Shown here: positions 1 through 8,419 of the stretch, in pieces | How the letters are laid out: each line of letters starts with the position of its first letter | How positions within the stretch are numbered: the stretch's first letter is position 1 | Assembly: GCA_039822105.1 (NCBI GenBank) | Contig: JBCBMW010000004.1 | Span: 124,001-188,000 of the forward strand | From: Parvularcula sp039822105 | Lineage (GTDB): Bacteria; Pseudomonadota; Alphaproteobacteria; Caulobacterales; Parvularculaceae | Direction: 5' to 3' | DNA: 64,000 nucleotides | The notes under the pieces: generated by a model | Told to the model about the DNA's origin: nothing | What the model saw: the letters and a program-made list of their open reading frames with translations, nothing else | Databases searched by the model: none | Made by a program: the position numbers and the translations under genes

Positions 1-678
1 GGTATGACCGTGGTCGATACGACCCCTGGTGATGTGTGGTACACGGGCATTTTGGCGGCCTATCTCGGGCCAGACGGCAAAGTCATCGGCGCTGACCGGC
101 CACTTGCCGTATGGGAATCGTTCGGGCCGCAATTTGCCCCGCCCGAGTTCCTCGCTGAGCGGCCCAACTGGCCCGCTGAGTGGCGTGCCGAAAAGACCGC
201 CGCCTATAGCGACGATGCGCCAGCTTTCGATGCCATTGTCTACGGGTCGGCGCCGGAAGAGCTTCATGGAACCGCAGACATTGTTCTGATGATCCGTGAG
301 TTCCACAACATGAAGGGTGCAGATCAAAGCAACGTGTTGATCGCCGGTGTTCTGGAAGAGATCTATGCGCTCCTGAAACCAGGCGGTGTTTTCGGCATTG
401 TTCAACACCGTGCGCCAGAAGAGGCTTCAGACGATTGGGCCAACGGCTCCAACGGCTATGTCAAACAGTCAGAGGTCATCCGATTGGTCGAGGCAGCTGG
501 CTTCGCTTTTGAAGAAGCGAGTGAGGTCAACGCGAACCCGAATGATCAGCCAACTGAGGAGGATTTCGTGTGGCGTCTGCCGCCCACGCTGCTCGGTGCT
601 GACGACAACGAAGAACAGCGTTCAGCGATGATGGCAATCGGCGAGTCCGATCGGATGACGCTGAAGTTCCGTAAGTAA
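1..678 (+). CDS. SAM-dependent methyltransferase, C-terminal part (5' end outside window)
   Basis: The reading frame is open from base 1 and the first visible residues (GMTVVDTTPGDVWYTGILA) match the glycine-rich SAM-binding motif I of predicted class I methyltransferases (COG4798-like), so the true start lies upstream of the window. A later acidic strand (VIGAD) and the LLKPGGVFGIVQHR stretch fit motifs II and post-III of the Rossmann fold. The usual GxGxG is degenerate (TTPGD). The substrate cannot be read from the sequence. It converges on the leftward pterin cluster with only 7 bases between stop codons. Confidence 0.75.
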   Translation, partial: GMTVVDTTPGDVWYTGILAAYLGPDGKVIGADRPLAVWESFGPQFAPPEFLAERPNWPAEWRAEKTAAYSDDAPAFDAIVYGSAPEELHGTADIVLMIREFHNMKGADQSNVLIAGVLEEIYALLKPGGVFGIVQHRAPEEASDDWANGSNGYVKQSEVIRLVEAAGFAFEEASEVNANPNDQPTEEDFVWRLPPTLLGADDNEEQRSAMMAIGESDRMTLKFRK

Positions 679-685
679 CGGCGCG

Positions 686-1057
686 CTAGGCTGAATGCTC
701 ATACCGCACGGTCTCGCCCAGCGATGGCCGTGCGACTTCGACCGCCGCGAGAGGCGGCAAAGCCTTTTTCGTTCGCTCAAAGATGAACTTCGAGAGGTTT
801 TCGAGCGTCGGTTTGCCGAGGCCCTCGACAGCGTTCAAAAGCCGGTGGTCGAGCAGGCCTCTGATGGTCTCTGCCTCGGCGCGGACCTCCGCAAAATCGA
901 TCAACCAACCCTTTTCGGGGTCAGGTTCGCCGCGCAGGATGAGCGTCGCCTCGAAACTGTGCCCGTGGATATGCGCATAGTCATGGGACGGATCGCCGAC
1001 ATTGCTGCCAAGCTCATGGGCCGCTTCAAAGCGGAAGACGACGCGCTGCTCAAACAC
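686..1057 (-). CDS. PTPS/QueD-like protein lacking catalytic Cys
   Basis: A 123-residue T-fold protein of the 6-pyruvoyl/6-carboxy-tetrahydropterin synthase family. The three zinc-ligand histidines are visible (EAAH near the N terminus, then HGH), as are the DFAEV strand and a DH pair (LLDHRLLN). However the Cys that sits four residues before HGH in QueD is Tyr here (YAHIHGH), and the Glu near the C terminus that anchors the pterin ring (VKE in QueD) aligns with Arg (VAR). It is therefore unlikely to be an ordinary QueD, and a role in another pterin step or as a binding protein is inference. It overlaps folB by 8 bases at the end of a leftward operon. Confidence 0.7.
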   Translation of the reverse strand: MFEQRVVFRFEAAHELGSNVGDPSHDYAHIHGHSFEATLILRGEPDPEKGWLIDFAEVRAEAETIRGLLDHRLLNAVEGLGKPTLENLSKFIFERTKKALPPLAAVEVARPSLGETVRYEHSA

Positions 1058-1439
1058 GGGCCAGGGCCTCCGGTGCGACCCGGCTCATTCTACAGCCGGC
1101 GCATTGGGCATCATCATAAACCGAAAGCTTGCGCGTTTCGACAATCACCCCGTGGATCCCTGGGCGCCGGATCAGGCTTTCAATGATCGCTTCGCAAAGC
1201 GTCTCTTGAAGGCCCACAGGGCCTTCTTCGACAATCTCGAGCACGGTGTCGCGCAAATGATTGTAGTCAACGACGTCTTCGATGCCGTCACCGGACCCAA
1301 TACGGCGGACAATGGCCGCGATGTGGAAGGATACCGGCTGCGCGGTCTTCTCGCTTGGCAAAATGCCAAGGCGTACATCGAGGCGCAGGTCCTCAAGAAA
1401 GACGGCGTAGTGGCCGGGAGAGAGTTGGGGGATGTGCAC
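1050..1439 (-). CDS. folB: dihydroneopterin aldolase (FolB)
   Basis: A 129-residue T-fold protein. The N-terminal DLRLDVRLGI segment and the VVDYNHLRDTV motif are typical of FolB, which cleaves 7,8-dihydroneopterin to 6-hydroxymethyl-7,8-dihydropterin and glycolaldehyde in folate synthesis. The C-terminal helix-strand pattern (LCEAIIESLIRRPGIHGVIV) also fits, but the final strand carries an unusual CAGC pair. It starts 5 bases after the stop of the SDR gene and overlaps the PTPS-like gene, so the three are probably co-translated. FolX-type epimerase activity is an alternative that sequence alone does not exclude. Confidence 0.8.
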   Translation of the reverse strand: MHIPQLSPGHYAVFLEDLRLDVRLGILPSEKTAQPVSFHIAAIVRRIGSGDGIEDVVDYNHLRDTVLEIVEEGPVGLQETLCEAIIESLIRRPGIHGVIVETRKLSVYDDAQCAGCRMSRVAPEALARV

Positions 1440-1444
1440 GGGGC

Positions 1445-2182
1445 CTAGTCCGCAAGCTGAATGTCACCGGCTGCCGGTTTCAAATGCTCGCCGTTGCTGG
1501 CCAGCAGAACCTGTCCTGTGATCGCCTTGTTGGTCATGGCGAAGAGCACTGCACCCGCGACGTCCTTGGGGTCAAGCCGCTTCTCAAGGATGTTCACGGT
1601 GGGGGCTAGGCGCTCGAACTTCTCTTCGGACTGCCCTGGCGAGGGCAGGTTGTAGCCAGGTGCCACGCCGACCACGCGAACCTTGGGCGCAAAAGCCTGC
1701 GCGAGGTTGCGGGTCACGCCGTGGAGCGCCTCTTTGCTGACTGTGTAGCTGAAGTGATCTGGGTTCGGATTGGCGATCTTTTGGTCCAGCATGTTGACGA
1801 TCACGGCGCCGTCTTCGGCTTGGGCCGCGAAGCGCTTGGCCAGCAAAAGCGGCGCCATCGCGTTGATGCGAAAGTTCTTGAGGAGCGACTCTTCGGTCAT
1901 CTCCTGTGCCGTGTCGTACTCGAAGATCGAGGCGGAGTTGACGAGGGCGTGGAGGGGCCCGCCAGCGGCCGCGACCGCTTTGTCGATCAACGCTTCACCA
2001 GCGCCTGGTTCTTCAAGAGCTTGACCCACTGCAACGCCGCCAAGGGCTTTCGCCACGTCTGCTGCTTCAGCGCCGGACGTGTTGTAGTGGATGACCGGCT
2101 GCCAGCCCGCCTCGGCGCAGGTCTCGGCGATGATCTTGCCAAGGCGTTTCGCGCCGCCAGTGATCAGGACCCGCCGCGCCAT
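1445..2182 (-). CDS. SDR family oxidoreductase, pteridine-reductase-like
   Basis: A 245-residue short-chain dehydrogenase. The Rossmann motif is TGGAKRLG near residue 8, and the catalytic Tyr and Lys are in YTVSKEAL, with VNSAS in the place of NNAG. The TGGxxRxG form and SYTVSK site resemble FolM/PTR1 pteridine reductases, and the location directly before folB supports reduction of a dihydropterin or dihydrofolate. The start ATG shares one base with the stop of the upstream exchanger gene (TGATG), which indicates translational coupling. The substrate assignment is inference from similarity and neighbourhood. Confidence 0.78.
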   Translation of the reverse strand: MARRVLITGGAKRLGKIIAETCAEAGWQPVIHYNTSGAEAADVAKALGGVAVGQALEEPGAGEALIDKAVAAAGGPLHALVNSASIFEYDTAQEMTEESLLKNFRINAMAPLLLAKRFAAQAEDGAVIVNMLDQKIANPNPDHFSYTVSKEALHGVTRNLAQAFAPKVRVVGVAPGYNLPSPGQSEEKFERLAPTVNILEKRLDPKDVAGAVLFAMTNKAITGQVLLASNGEHLKPAAGDIQLAD

Positions 2183-3132
2183 CAGCTTGCTGCCGTCCCG
2201 AGAATGATGATGTAAGCCAGATAGGCCGCAACGCTCAGCATGCCGAGCGTCCGGCCATAGGTCGTCTTGGTGAAGATGAGCAGGCTGACAAAGACGGTCG
2301 CCGCGATCATCACGGGGATATCGACCTTAAGAGCTGCAGCGGAGAAAGGCGCTGTCCCGGCGTAACCGGCGGCTGCCCCGACAAACAGCATGTTGAAGAC
2401 ATTGGAGCCGACGATGCTGCCCACGGCGACGCTCTCTTGCTTCTTGAGCGCAGCGGCCAGAACCGTGGCGAGTTCGGGAAGAGACGTCCCGAAGGCCACG
2501 ACAGTGAGACCGATCACCTCTTCTCGAACACCGAGCATTTTCGCGAGGTGCTCACCGTTGTCGACAAGAAGGGTGGCGCCAATGGGCAAACCGATGAGGC
2601 CCATCGCCAGCAACCCAAGAGTGGGAAGAAGGTGAGGGTCCGGCGCTGTCACGTCGTCCACTTCGCTGGCAGCACCGCTCCCCCCGCGGCTCTCGACGAC
2701 CATGAGACCAAAGTAGATCAGCATGCCGATCGTGAAGATGACAGCTTCCATCGTGCCAATCGAGCCGCTGCGATAAACCATGCCGCAGAACAAAAGTGTG
2801 GCGAGGAGGAGAGCGCCTCCGTGCAAATGAAGACGGGGAACTGTCGTCGCGATCGGAAAAATGATCGCCGGCAGGCCGAGCACCATCAGAATGTTGGCGA
2901 TGTTCGAACCGACGATGTTGCCCATGGCGATGCCCGCTGCATCACCCAACACGGCGCCGATGGTCACGACCAGTTCGGGTGCTGACGTTCCAAACGCCAC
3001 CACGGTGAGACCAACGATCAGTGGGGGGATGTTCGCAATCTTCGCAAGATTGGCCGCACCGCGCACAAGCCTGTCCCCTGCGAAGAGGAGAATGACGAGG
3101 CCGACGAGAAGAAGAAGGCTAGGAGCGAGCAT
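2182..3132 (-). CDS. calcium/sodium antiporter (CaCA family, YrbG-like)
   Basis: About 316 residues with ten hydrophobic segments. Both alpha repeats are clear: GTSAPELVV with GNIVGSNIANI in the first half, and GTSLPELATV with GSIVGSNVFNML in the second. These form the ion-exchange site of K+-independent Na+/Ca2+ exchangers in the inner membrane. The chosen start gives MLAPSLLLLVGL, the usual family N terminus; an in-frame ATG 51 bases upstream would overlap the small gene before it. It is followed without gap by the pterin genes, a linkage whose meaning is unclear. Confidence 0.85.
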   Translation of the reverse strand: MLAPSLLLLVGLVILLFAGDRLVRGAANLAKIANIPPLIVGLTVVAFGTSAPELVVTIGAVLGDAAGIAMGNIVGSNIANILMVLGLPAIIFPIATTVPRLHLHGGALLLATLLFCGMVYRSGSIGTMEAVIFTIGMLIYFGLMVVESRGGSGAASEVDDVTAPDPHLLPTLGLLAMGLIGLPIGATLLVDNGEHLAKMLGVREEVIGLTVVAFGTSLPELATVLAAALKKQESVAVGSIVGSNVFNMLFVGAAAGYAGTAPFSAAALKVDIPVMIAATVFVSLLIFTKTTYGRTLGMLSVAAYLAYIIILGTAAS

Positions 3133-3154
3133 AACGCCGAGAGCTACCGGCGGG

Positions 3155-3250
3155 TCAGTCCCAGCGTCCTTTTTCCACTGCATTCAGCACAGCAAAGGCG
3201 CCGATGAACAAAAAGATCGCGATCAGGCTCGGCGATGTGAAGAATTCCAT
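3155..3250 (-). CDS. 31-residue single-span membrane peptide
   Basis: A short gene with ATG at 3250 and TGA at 3155-3157. An AGGG ribosome site lies seven bases before the ATG. The peptide starts MEFFTSPSLIAIFLFIGAF, is hydrophobic for about 20 residues, and ends in a charged tail, VEKGRWD, which suggests one inner-membrane span with the tail in the cytoplasm. It ends 22 bases before the chosen exchanger start, so it heads the operon. Function is unknown. Its clean ribosome site and protein-like pattern support translation, but no family assignment is possible by eye. Confidence 0.6.
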   Translation of the reverse strand: MEFFTSPSLIAIFLFIGAFAVLNAVEKGRWD

Positions 3251-3430
3251 GACGTATCCCTAGGTTCAAGCGTTCCAGCGCTCGCAGATAGCGACGCTTG
3301 TTGCGTCCGTCACCCCCGCTGAGACGTTTCGCGGCGGGGCAGGCGGGGTGGTTGTCTACCGCGAGTGAGAAGTCTAAGCGCCGCCGCATTCTCAACTGCG
3401 GAACCCCCTGGGGAGGCGACGAAGAATCTT

Positions 3431-4207
3431 ATGGCTTACAATTGTTTAGAGACCGATACCGATGATCGCGTCCGGATTATCCGGCTGGCGCGGCCAGAAG
3501 CGCTCAACGCGCTCAACAAAGAGCTGATGGATGAGCTGACCGACGCTCTCCTCGCTGCCGATGCTGATCAGCAGATCTCCTGCATCATTGTCACCGGCTC
3601 TGAGAAGGCTTTCGCCGCCGGTGCGGACATCAAGGAGATGGCCGATAAGACGTTTATCGAGGCCTATCTCGAAGACTTCATCACCGCGAACTGGGAACAG
3701 GCCTCGCGCACCCGGAAGCCTCTGATTGCGGCCGTTGCTGGCTATGCACTGGGTGGCGGGTGTGAGCTTGCGATGATGTGCGATTTCATCATTGCCGCGG
3801 ACAACGCCAAGTTTGGCCAGCCCGAGATCACCATTGGCGCGATCCCTGGCTCCGGCGGTACCCAGCGCCTGGCCCGGTTTGTCGGCAAGTCGAAGGCGAT
3901 GGATATGTGCCTCACTGGCCGGATGATGGGAGCTGAAGAAGCCGAGCGCTGCGGACTGGTTAGCCGTATCGTCCCTGCGGCCGAGCTGATGGATACAGCG
4001 CTTGAGGCCGCCAAGAAGATCGCGGGCTACTCCCGTCCAGCGACCATGATGGTCAAGGAAAGCGTGAACCGCGCGTTTGAGACCACGCTTTCCGAGGGTG
4101 TCCTCTTTGAGCGGCGTGTGTTCCATTCAGTGTTTGCCACAGCAGACCAGAAAGAGGGCATGCATGCCTTCATCGAGAAGCGCGATCCGAACTTCAAAGA
4201 CAGCTAG
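3431..4207 (+). CDS. enoyl-CoA hydratase
   Basis: A 258-residue crotonase-fold protein. It carries the oxyanion-hole sequence KAFAAGADIKEM, the glycine turn GYALGGGCELAM, and the catalytic Glu in GQPEITIGAIPGSGGTQRL; both active-site glutamates of the short-chain hydratase (ECHS1-type) are present. It hydrates trans-2-enoyl-CoA to 3-hydroxyacyl-CoA in beta-oxidation. The start at 3431 gives MAYNCLETDTDDRVRII; an upstream in-frame ATG at 3365 would add a 22-residue tail unlike the family. It stands alone, divergent from the exchanger operon. Confidence 0.9.
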   Translation: MAYNCLETDTDDRVRIIRLARPEALNALNKELMDELTDALLAADADQQISCIIVTGSEKAFAAGADIKEMADKTFIEAYLEDFITANWEQASRTRKPLIAAVAGYALGGGCELAMMCDFIIAADNAKFGQPEITIGAIPGSGGTQRLARFVGKSKAMDMCLTGRMMGAEEAERCGLVSRIVPAAELMDTALEAAKKIAGYSRPATMMVKESVNRAFETTLSEGVLFERRVFHSVFATADQKEGMHAFIEKRDPNFKDS

Positions 4208-4228
4208 GCTGCGGGCAGCTGCGCGCTG

Positions 4229-6082
4229 GTGAGCCCTGATATTGTTTTTACGGTCACGCTGGTGGGTATTGCCGGTGTGGGTGCGCAGTGGCTCGCTTGG
4301 CGGATCAACGCCCCGGCCATTGTTCTCATGTCGATCGCTGGGATCCTTTTGGGACCCATCTTTGGCGTTTTGTCTCCGCGGGAAACCTTCGGCGAGATCT
4401 ATGATCCGCTGATCTCGCTCGCGGTCGGCATCATCCTCTTTGAGGGCGGGCTGCAACTGAAGTTCGATGAGCTTCAGGAGGTCGGCAAAGGCGTTCGACG
4501 ATTGGTTGTTCCAGGGGCGCTGATTGCCTGGGCCCTGGGGACCGCCGCCGCGCACTACGTTGCGGGGCTCAGCCTGCCCACCGCGCTCCTCTTTGGCGGC
4601 ATCATGGTGGTGACCGGTCCCACGGTGATCGGCCCACTGCTGCGCCAGGCCAAGCTCACCAGCCGCCCAGCGACACTTTTGCGGTGGGAGGGGATCGTCA
4701 ACGATCCGATTGGCGCACTCCTCGCGGTCGTCGTCTATGAGGCGTATCATCTGAGCCAGCCCGGGCCCGAAGCCCTGGCGATGTACGAAATCGGCGGGAA
4801 CTTGGCCCTCGGCGCGATTTTCTCGATCGCTTGGGGCTATGGCCTTGGCCGTTTTGTCGCGCGCGCCTTTGCCGGCGGCTGGGTCCCGGAGTTTCTCAAG
4901 ACCCCGGTGCTCTTGGTCATCGTCATCCTCTGTTTCGCCGCGGCCAATCAGCTGCAGGAAGAGGCGGGCCTGTTGGCCGTCACCGTCATGGGCATCACCC
5001 TCGCCAACGCCAAACTGCCGAGCATCAATCAGCTTCTCCATTTCAAAGAGAACATCGCCGTTTTGTTCGTCTCCGGTGTGTTCATCCTGTTGACAGCCAG
5101 CCTCGCGCCCGGCGTCTTGTTCGATATCGGATGGCGCGACGCGGCTTTTGTCATCGTCATGCTGGTTCTTGTCAGGCCCCTGACGATTGCCCTCTCGTTC
5201 TTGGGCACAGAGGTGAAGTGGCCTGAACGCGCCCTTATCGGGTGGATCGCACCGCGCGGGATCGTTGCTGTCGCGATCTCAGGCCTTTTCGCTGAGAAGA
5301 TGGTGGATCTCGGTTTTGAGGATGGAGCCAAGATGGTGCCCCTCGCATTCGCCATGGTGTTCGCCACGGTGGTTGCGCACGGGTTCTCGATCGCTCCCCT
5401 CGGCCGGGTCTTAGGTCTTGCCCAGAAAGGCAAGCCCGGCGTGTTGATCGTCGGGGCATCCCCGTGGGCTGCCGCCTTGGGCGTGAGGCTGCGCGAGCTC
5501 AACATCCCTGTGCTGATCACCGACCCGAGTTACCGGGCGCTGCGGACCGCCCGCAATGAGGGCCTCCCCACCTTTTACGGCGAAATCCTGTCGGAGGTGG
5601 CGGAGCACCATATCGAACTCAACCACTACGGATCGCTCCTCGCGGTGACCGGCAGTGACAGCCACAACGCGCTTGTGTGCACCGACCTTGCTTTCGAATT
5701 TGATCGTGCACGAACGTATCAGCTCTCCGCCCACGGCGTTGAAGAGCACCGCCGCAGCGTCTCTTACGCGCTGAAAGGTCGCCCGCTCTTTGCCAAACCG
5801 ATGGCTCTCGAGGACCTGATGCGCCGTCACTATGGCGGGTGGGGATTTCAGATGACCCGGATCTCAGAGGAGTACCCGCTCGAGCGCTTTGCTGAAGCGA
5901 TGGACGAGGAAGGCTTCATCATTCTGATCGAGCGCGAGGGACAGCTTCTTTTTGACTCATCGTCTGCGCCGCTTGAACCAAGGCTCGGTGACCGGGTCCT
6001 TTGTTATGTCCCGCCATCCGTCCTGGAAGCGCGGATCGAGAAACAGCGCGCCGAGAAGGCCACGCCCGCCGGACAGGCTTAA
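4229..6082 (+). CDS. cation:proton antiporter, CPA1 type with C-terminal NAD-binding domain
   Basis: A 617-residue protein starting at GTG. Residues 1 to about 400 hold some twelve membrane spans with the Na+/H+ exchanger motifs FEGGLQL, VTGPTVIGPLL and VNDPIGALLAVVVYE, the last containing the ND site for the transported ion. From about residue 415 there is a Rossmann-like TrkA-N domain (GVLIVGASPWAAALG), then a small C-terminal regulatory domain ending near GDRVLCYVPP. Such proteins exchange Na+ or K+ for H+ across the inner membrane with nucleotide control. It follows the hydratase gene by 21 bases. Confidence 0.87.
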   Translation: MSPDIVFTVTLVGIAGVGAQWLAWRINAPAIVLMSIAGILLGPIFGVLSPRETFGEIYDPLISLAVGIILFEGGLQLKFDELQEVGKGVRRLVVPGALIAWALGTAAAHYVAGLSLPTALLFGGIMVVTGPTVIGPLLRQAKLTSRPATLLRWEGIVNDPIGALLAVVVYEAYHLSQPGPEALAMYEIGGNLALGAIFSIAWGYGLGRFVARAFAGGWVPEFLKTPVLLVIVILCFAAANQLQEEAGLLAVTVMGITLANAKLPSINQLLHFKENIAVLFVSGVFILLTASLAPGVLFDIGWRDAAFVIVMLVLVRPLTIALSFLGTEVKWPERALIGWIAPRGIVAVAISGLFAEKMVDLGFEDGAKMVPLAFAMVFATVVAHGFSIAPLGRVLGLAQKGKPGVLIVGASPWAAALGVRLRELNIPVLITDPSYRALRTARNEGLPTFYGEILSEVAEHHIELNHYGSLLAVTGSDSHNALVCTDLAFEFDRARTYQLSAHGVEEHRRSVSYALKGRPLFAKPMALEDLMRRHYGGWGFQMTRISEEYPLERFAEAMDEEGFIILIEREGQLLFDSSSAPLEPRLGDRVLCYVPPSVLEARIEKQRAEKATPAGQA

Positions 6083-6146
6083 CCATCAGTTAAGCTTGCC
6101 TGCCGTAACCCTAACGGGTGCAGCCACACCTGGGCGATGAGGCAGA

Positions 6147-6953
6147 ATGGCGGCTTCGGCGGCAAGAACTGAGGGGCTGGAGGGCAGCGCGCGGCGGCGC
6201 GCCTATGACCTCGCGCTTCGGTTGCGCCGCGCCGAAGAAGAGCTCGCCTTGGCCCAGGAACGAGCGGACGACGCCCGCGGGGCGCAAAAAGCGCTTCTTT
6301 CCGGTCTTAATCATGAGCTCCGTACACCGCTGAATGCCATCACCGGGTTTGCTGGCCTCTTGAAGGAGGCGGCCGACGCCGATCTTCCTGCTGGTAAGCG
6401 CGACGAGTACCTCCAACACATCCTCGATTCTGCGCGGCTCCTTCTTGAGCAGATCGACGCGATCCTGGCTGCGGCCAACAAGAACCTCGCGGACGAGACG
6501 CCCGAGGAGCCCTCCGAAGAGGTGATCGAGGACGAAGAATTGCCCCCAGCCCCTTTGGGCGGTGACGTTGCGACGGTGATCAAGGGCCTGATCCAAGACT
6601 TCCACGGCCGGCTTTTTGTCACCGAAGTGATCATCGACACGAGCCTGCCGATGAGCCGTCTGACCGATGAGGAGATCAGCGGCTATCTTCACTCGCTGTT
6701 CTCACTGATCGCCCGAAAGGGTCGCGCTGCGCAATCCATCGGTGTACGGCTGAAATCGTCCGCACCGGCGGGTGAGACGCTGATTGTGCTCGAGCTCTTG
6801 TTGCCCCGCGGTGCTGATCAGCCCACCCATGATGAGCTGAAGCAGCTGCATCTGGGTGAGGGCACCAGCCTGATTGCGATTGAGACCTTCAGGCCCCCCG
6901 ACGGCCGCATGATGCTGCGGCTCAACATTCCGATACTCCACGAGGACAGCTGA
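6147..6953 (+). CDS. histidine-kinase-like protein with degenerate ATP-binding domain
   Basis: A 268-residue soluble protein. Residues 20-50 form a coiled-coil helix leading into a perfect H-box (LNHELRTPLNAITGF, His56) and the second dimerisation helix to about residue 90. An acidic linker follows (about 110-135). The C-terminal part keeps the alpha/beta pattern of a HATPase domain (VIIDTSLPMSRL, then LLLPRG and LRLNIPIL), but the N-box Asn and the DxGxG and GxGxG loops are absent. It cannot be a normal autokinase; it may be a histidine phosphotransfer protein in the manner of ChpT, though that is inference. It ends two bases before the HerA-like gene. Confidence 0.7.
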   Translation: MAASAARTEGLEGSARRRAYDLALRLRRAEEELALAQERADDARGAQKALLSGLNHELRTPLNAITGFAGLLKEAADADLPAGKRDEYLQHILDSARLLLEQIDAILAAANKNLADETPEEPSEEVIEDEELPPAPLGGDVATVIKGLIQDFHGRLFVTEVIIDTSLPMSRLTDEEISGYLHSLFSLIARKGRAAQSIGVRLKSSAPAGETLIVLELLLPRGADQPTHDELKQLHLGEGTSLIAIETFRPPDGRMMLRLNIPILHEDS

Positions 6954-6955
6954 AC

Positions 6956-8419
6956 ATGAGTGCCTTTGCCCGCATTGCTTCAGAGATTTTCCCCGATGAA
7001 GCGCCCGAGCCTGCTGACCCTATCGGCACCGTGATCGCCATCCTGCGCGACAGCGTGACCGCGGCGATCCCGCGGGAACTCGCTGATCGGCAAGGACTTT
7101 TGCCAGGAACGCCGGTGTCGCTGGGAGAGCGAGGCGAGGTTTTTGGAACGATCGCAGCGCTCGACACGCTCGTGCCAGCGACAGCGCCGCACCCAGACGA
7201 TATCGTCATCACCGAGATTGATCCGTCGCCGACCGCGGATCTGACGGCGCTCCCCATTGGCGCGCCTTTGAGGCCAGTGACCCCGGCGGAGCGGCATGCG
7301 TTGCAGACTGACGGTGTGGCAGCGCCTTTGCCGATCGGTGAGGCGGACTGGGGGGCGGGGCCTGTTCCGTTTGTCCTTGATGCGCAGTCTCTTCTTGGCT
7401 CGAACCTGGTGCTCACTGGACCAGCCGGCTCGGGCAAGAGCTGCACACTGGCTGTGATCTTCCGAAGCCTGCTCCGTACACGGTTTTCAGGCCGACTGCT
7501 GTTGATCGATACCGCCAGCGGCTTTGCCCATAGCTTTGGCGGCGGCGCTGATATTGTGGATGCTGACGATGTTCTCATTCCCTTTGGAATGATGGCTCCT
7601 GATCAAGTGGCAGCGGCCATTGGCGTCGCAGCAGAGCCCCTGACCCAAGCCGAATACGCCGTCTTGCGCGGATTGATGCGGCGCCCTGATGCGGGGTCGG
7701 CAACGTTCCGTCCAGCGGGCGGGGTGACGCCGAGCCTCGCTTCGGTGATCGACGCTTGCCACCACCGCGCAGCCAGCAGCGAGTTGGGTGAGCCTGCCCG
7801 AAGTCTGGGCGCGAAGTTGAGCGCCGCTGCCCACGACGCGCGCCTCCGGCCATTCTTCAGTGAGGCGGCATCCTCGCTCTCGGCTGCTGATGTTCTCCAA
7901 AACGTCTTCCGCCTGCCCGACGGCAGGCCGCCGATGAGCGTTCTGCAGCTTGATCGGCTCCACGATGAGGTGCGTCCGATCGTGGCCGCGGTCATCATTG
8001 ATCTCGCACGACAGCTGAGCGCCATGGCTGGGCAGCAGATCCCGCTGATGGTCGGTGTCGATGCTGCTGATCACCTTCTTGAGCACGATACTGGTCCGCT
8101 GGCGGATGTTTTGAATGGACCCACGCTGCCTGGGCTTGGGCTGTGCATCGATGCGGGTAGCCAAGATGTCTTGCCTGAACGGCTTCTTGCGCAGACTGAT
8201 GTGCTGATCGATCACAGTTTAAGTCAGAACGATGGCGCGATTGCTCCGGCGGATATCGCGGTTTTGCAGCGTCCGTTTGTGGATCAGGTGACGATCAGCA
8301 GGCTGAAGCCAGGCGCTTGTCCGCATCCTGCTCGCTCTGCCGTTGGATCAGTCCCTCCGTCACGGGAGGATCTCCTCACGTCCATTCTCGAAGCGTGGCA
8401 GGGCGGCCCCGCGCGTTAG
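6956..8419 (+). CDS. HerA-like (DUF87) ATPase with altered active site
   Basis: A 487-residue protein. An N-terminal beta domain (about 20-110, IGTVIAILRDSV and GEVFGTIAALDT) looks like the HAS barrel of HerA, and Walker A GPAGSGKS sits near residue 155. The strand that reads D-x-HGEY in HerA is LIDTASGF here, and the Walker B strand is PLMVGVDAADHLL with Ala in place of the catalytic Glu. HerA proteins are hexameric DNA pumps, but these changes suggest nucleotide binding with weak or absent hydrolysis. It is preceded two bases earlier by the kinase-like gene, and its stop overlaps the opposing MaoC stop by four bases. Confidence 0.65.
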   Translation: MSAFARIASEIFPDEAPEPADPIGTVIAILRDSVTAAIPRELADRQGLLPGTPVSLGERGEVFGTIAALDTLVPATAPHPDDIVITEIDPSPTADLTALPIGAPLRPVTPAERHALQTDGVAAPLPIGEADWGAGPVPFVLDAQSLLGSNLVLTGPAGSGKSCTLAVIFRSLLRTRFSGRLLLIDTASGFAHSFGGGADIVDADDVLIPFGMMAPDQVAAAIGVAAEPLTQAEYAVLRGLMRRPDAGSATFRPAGGVTPSLASVIDACHHRAASSELGEPARSLGAKLSAAAHDARLRPFFSEAASSLSAADVLQNVFRLPDGRPPMSVLQLDRLHDEVRPIVAAVIIDLARQLSAMAGQQIPLMVGVDAADHLLEHDTGPLADVLNGPTLPGLGLCIDAGSQDVLPERLLAQTDVLIDHSLSQNDGAIAPADIAVLQRPFVDQVTISRLKPGACPHPARSAVGSVPPSREDLLTSILEAWQGGPAR

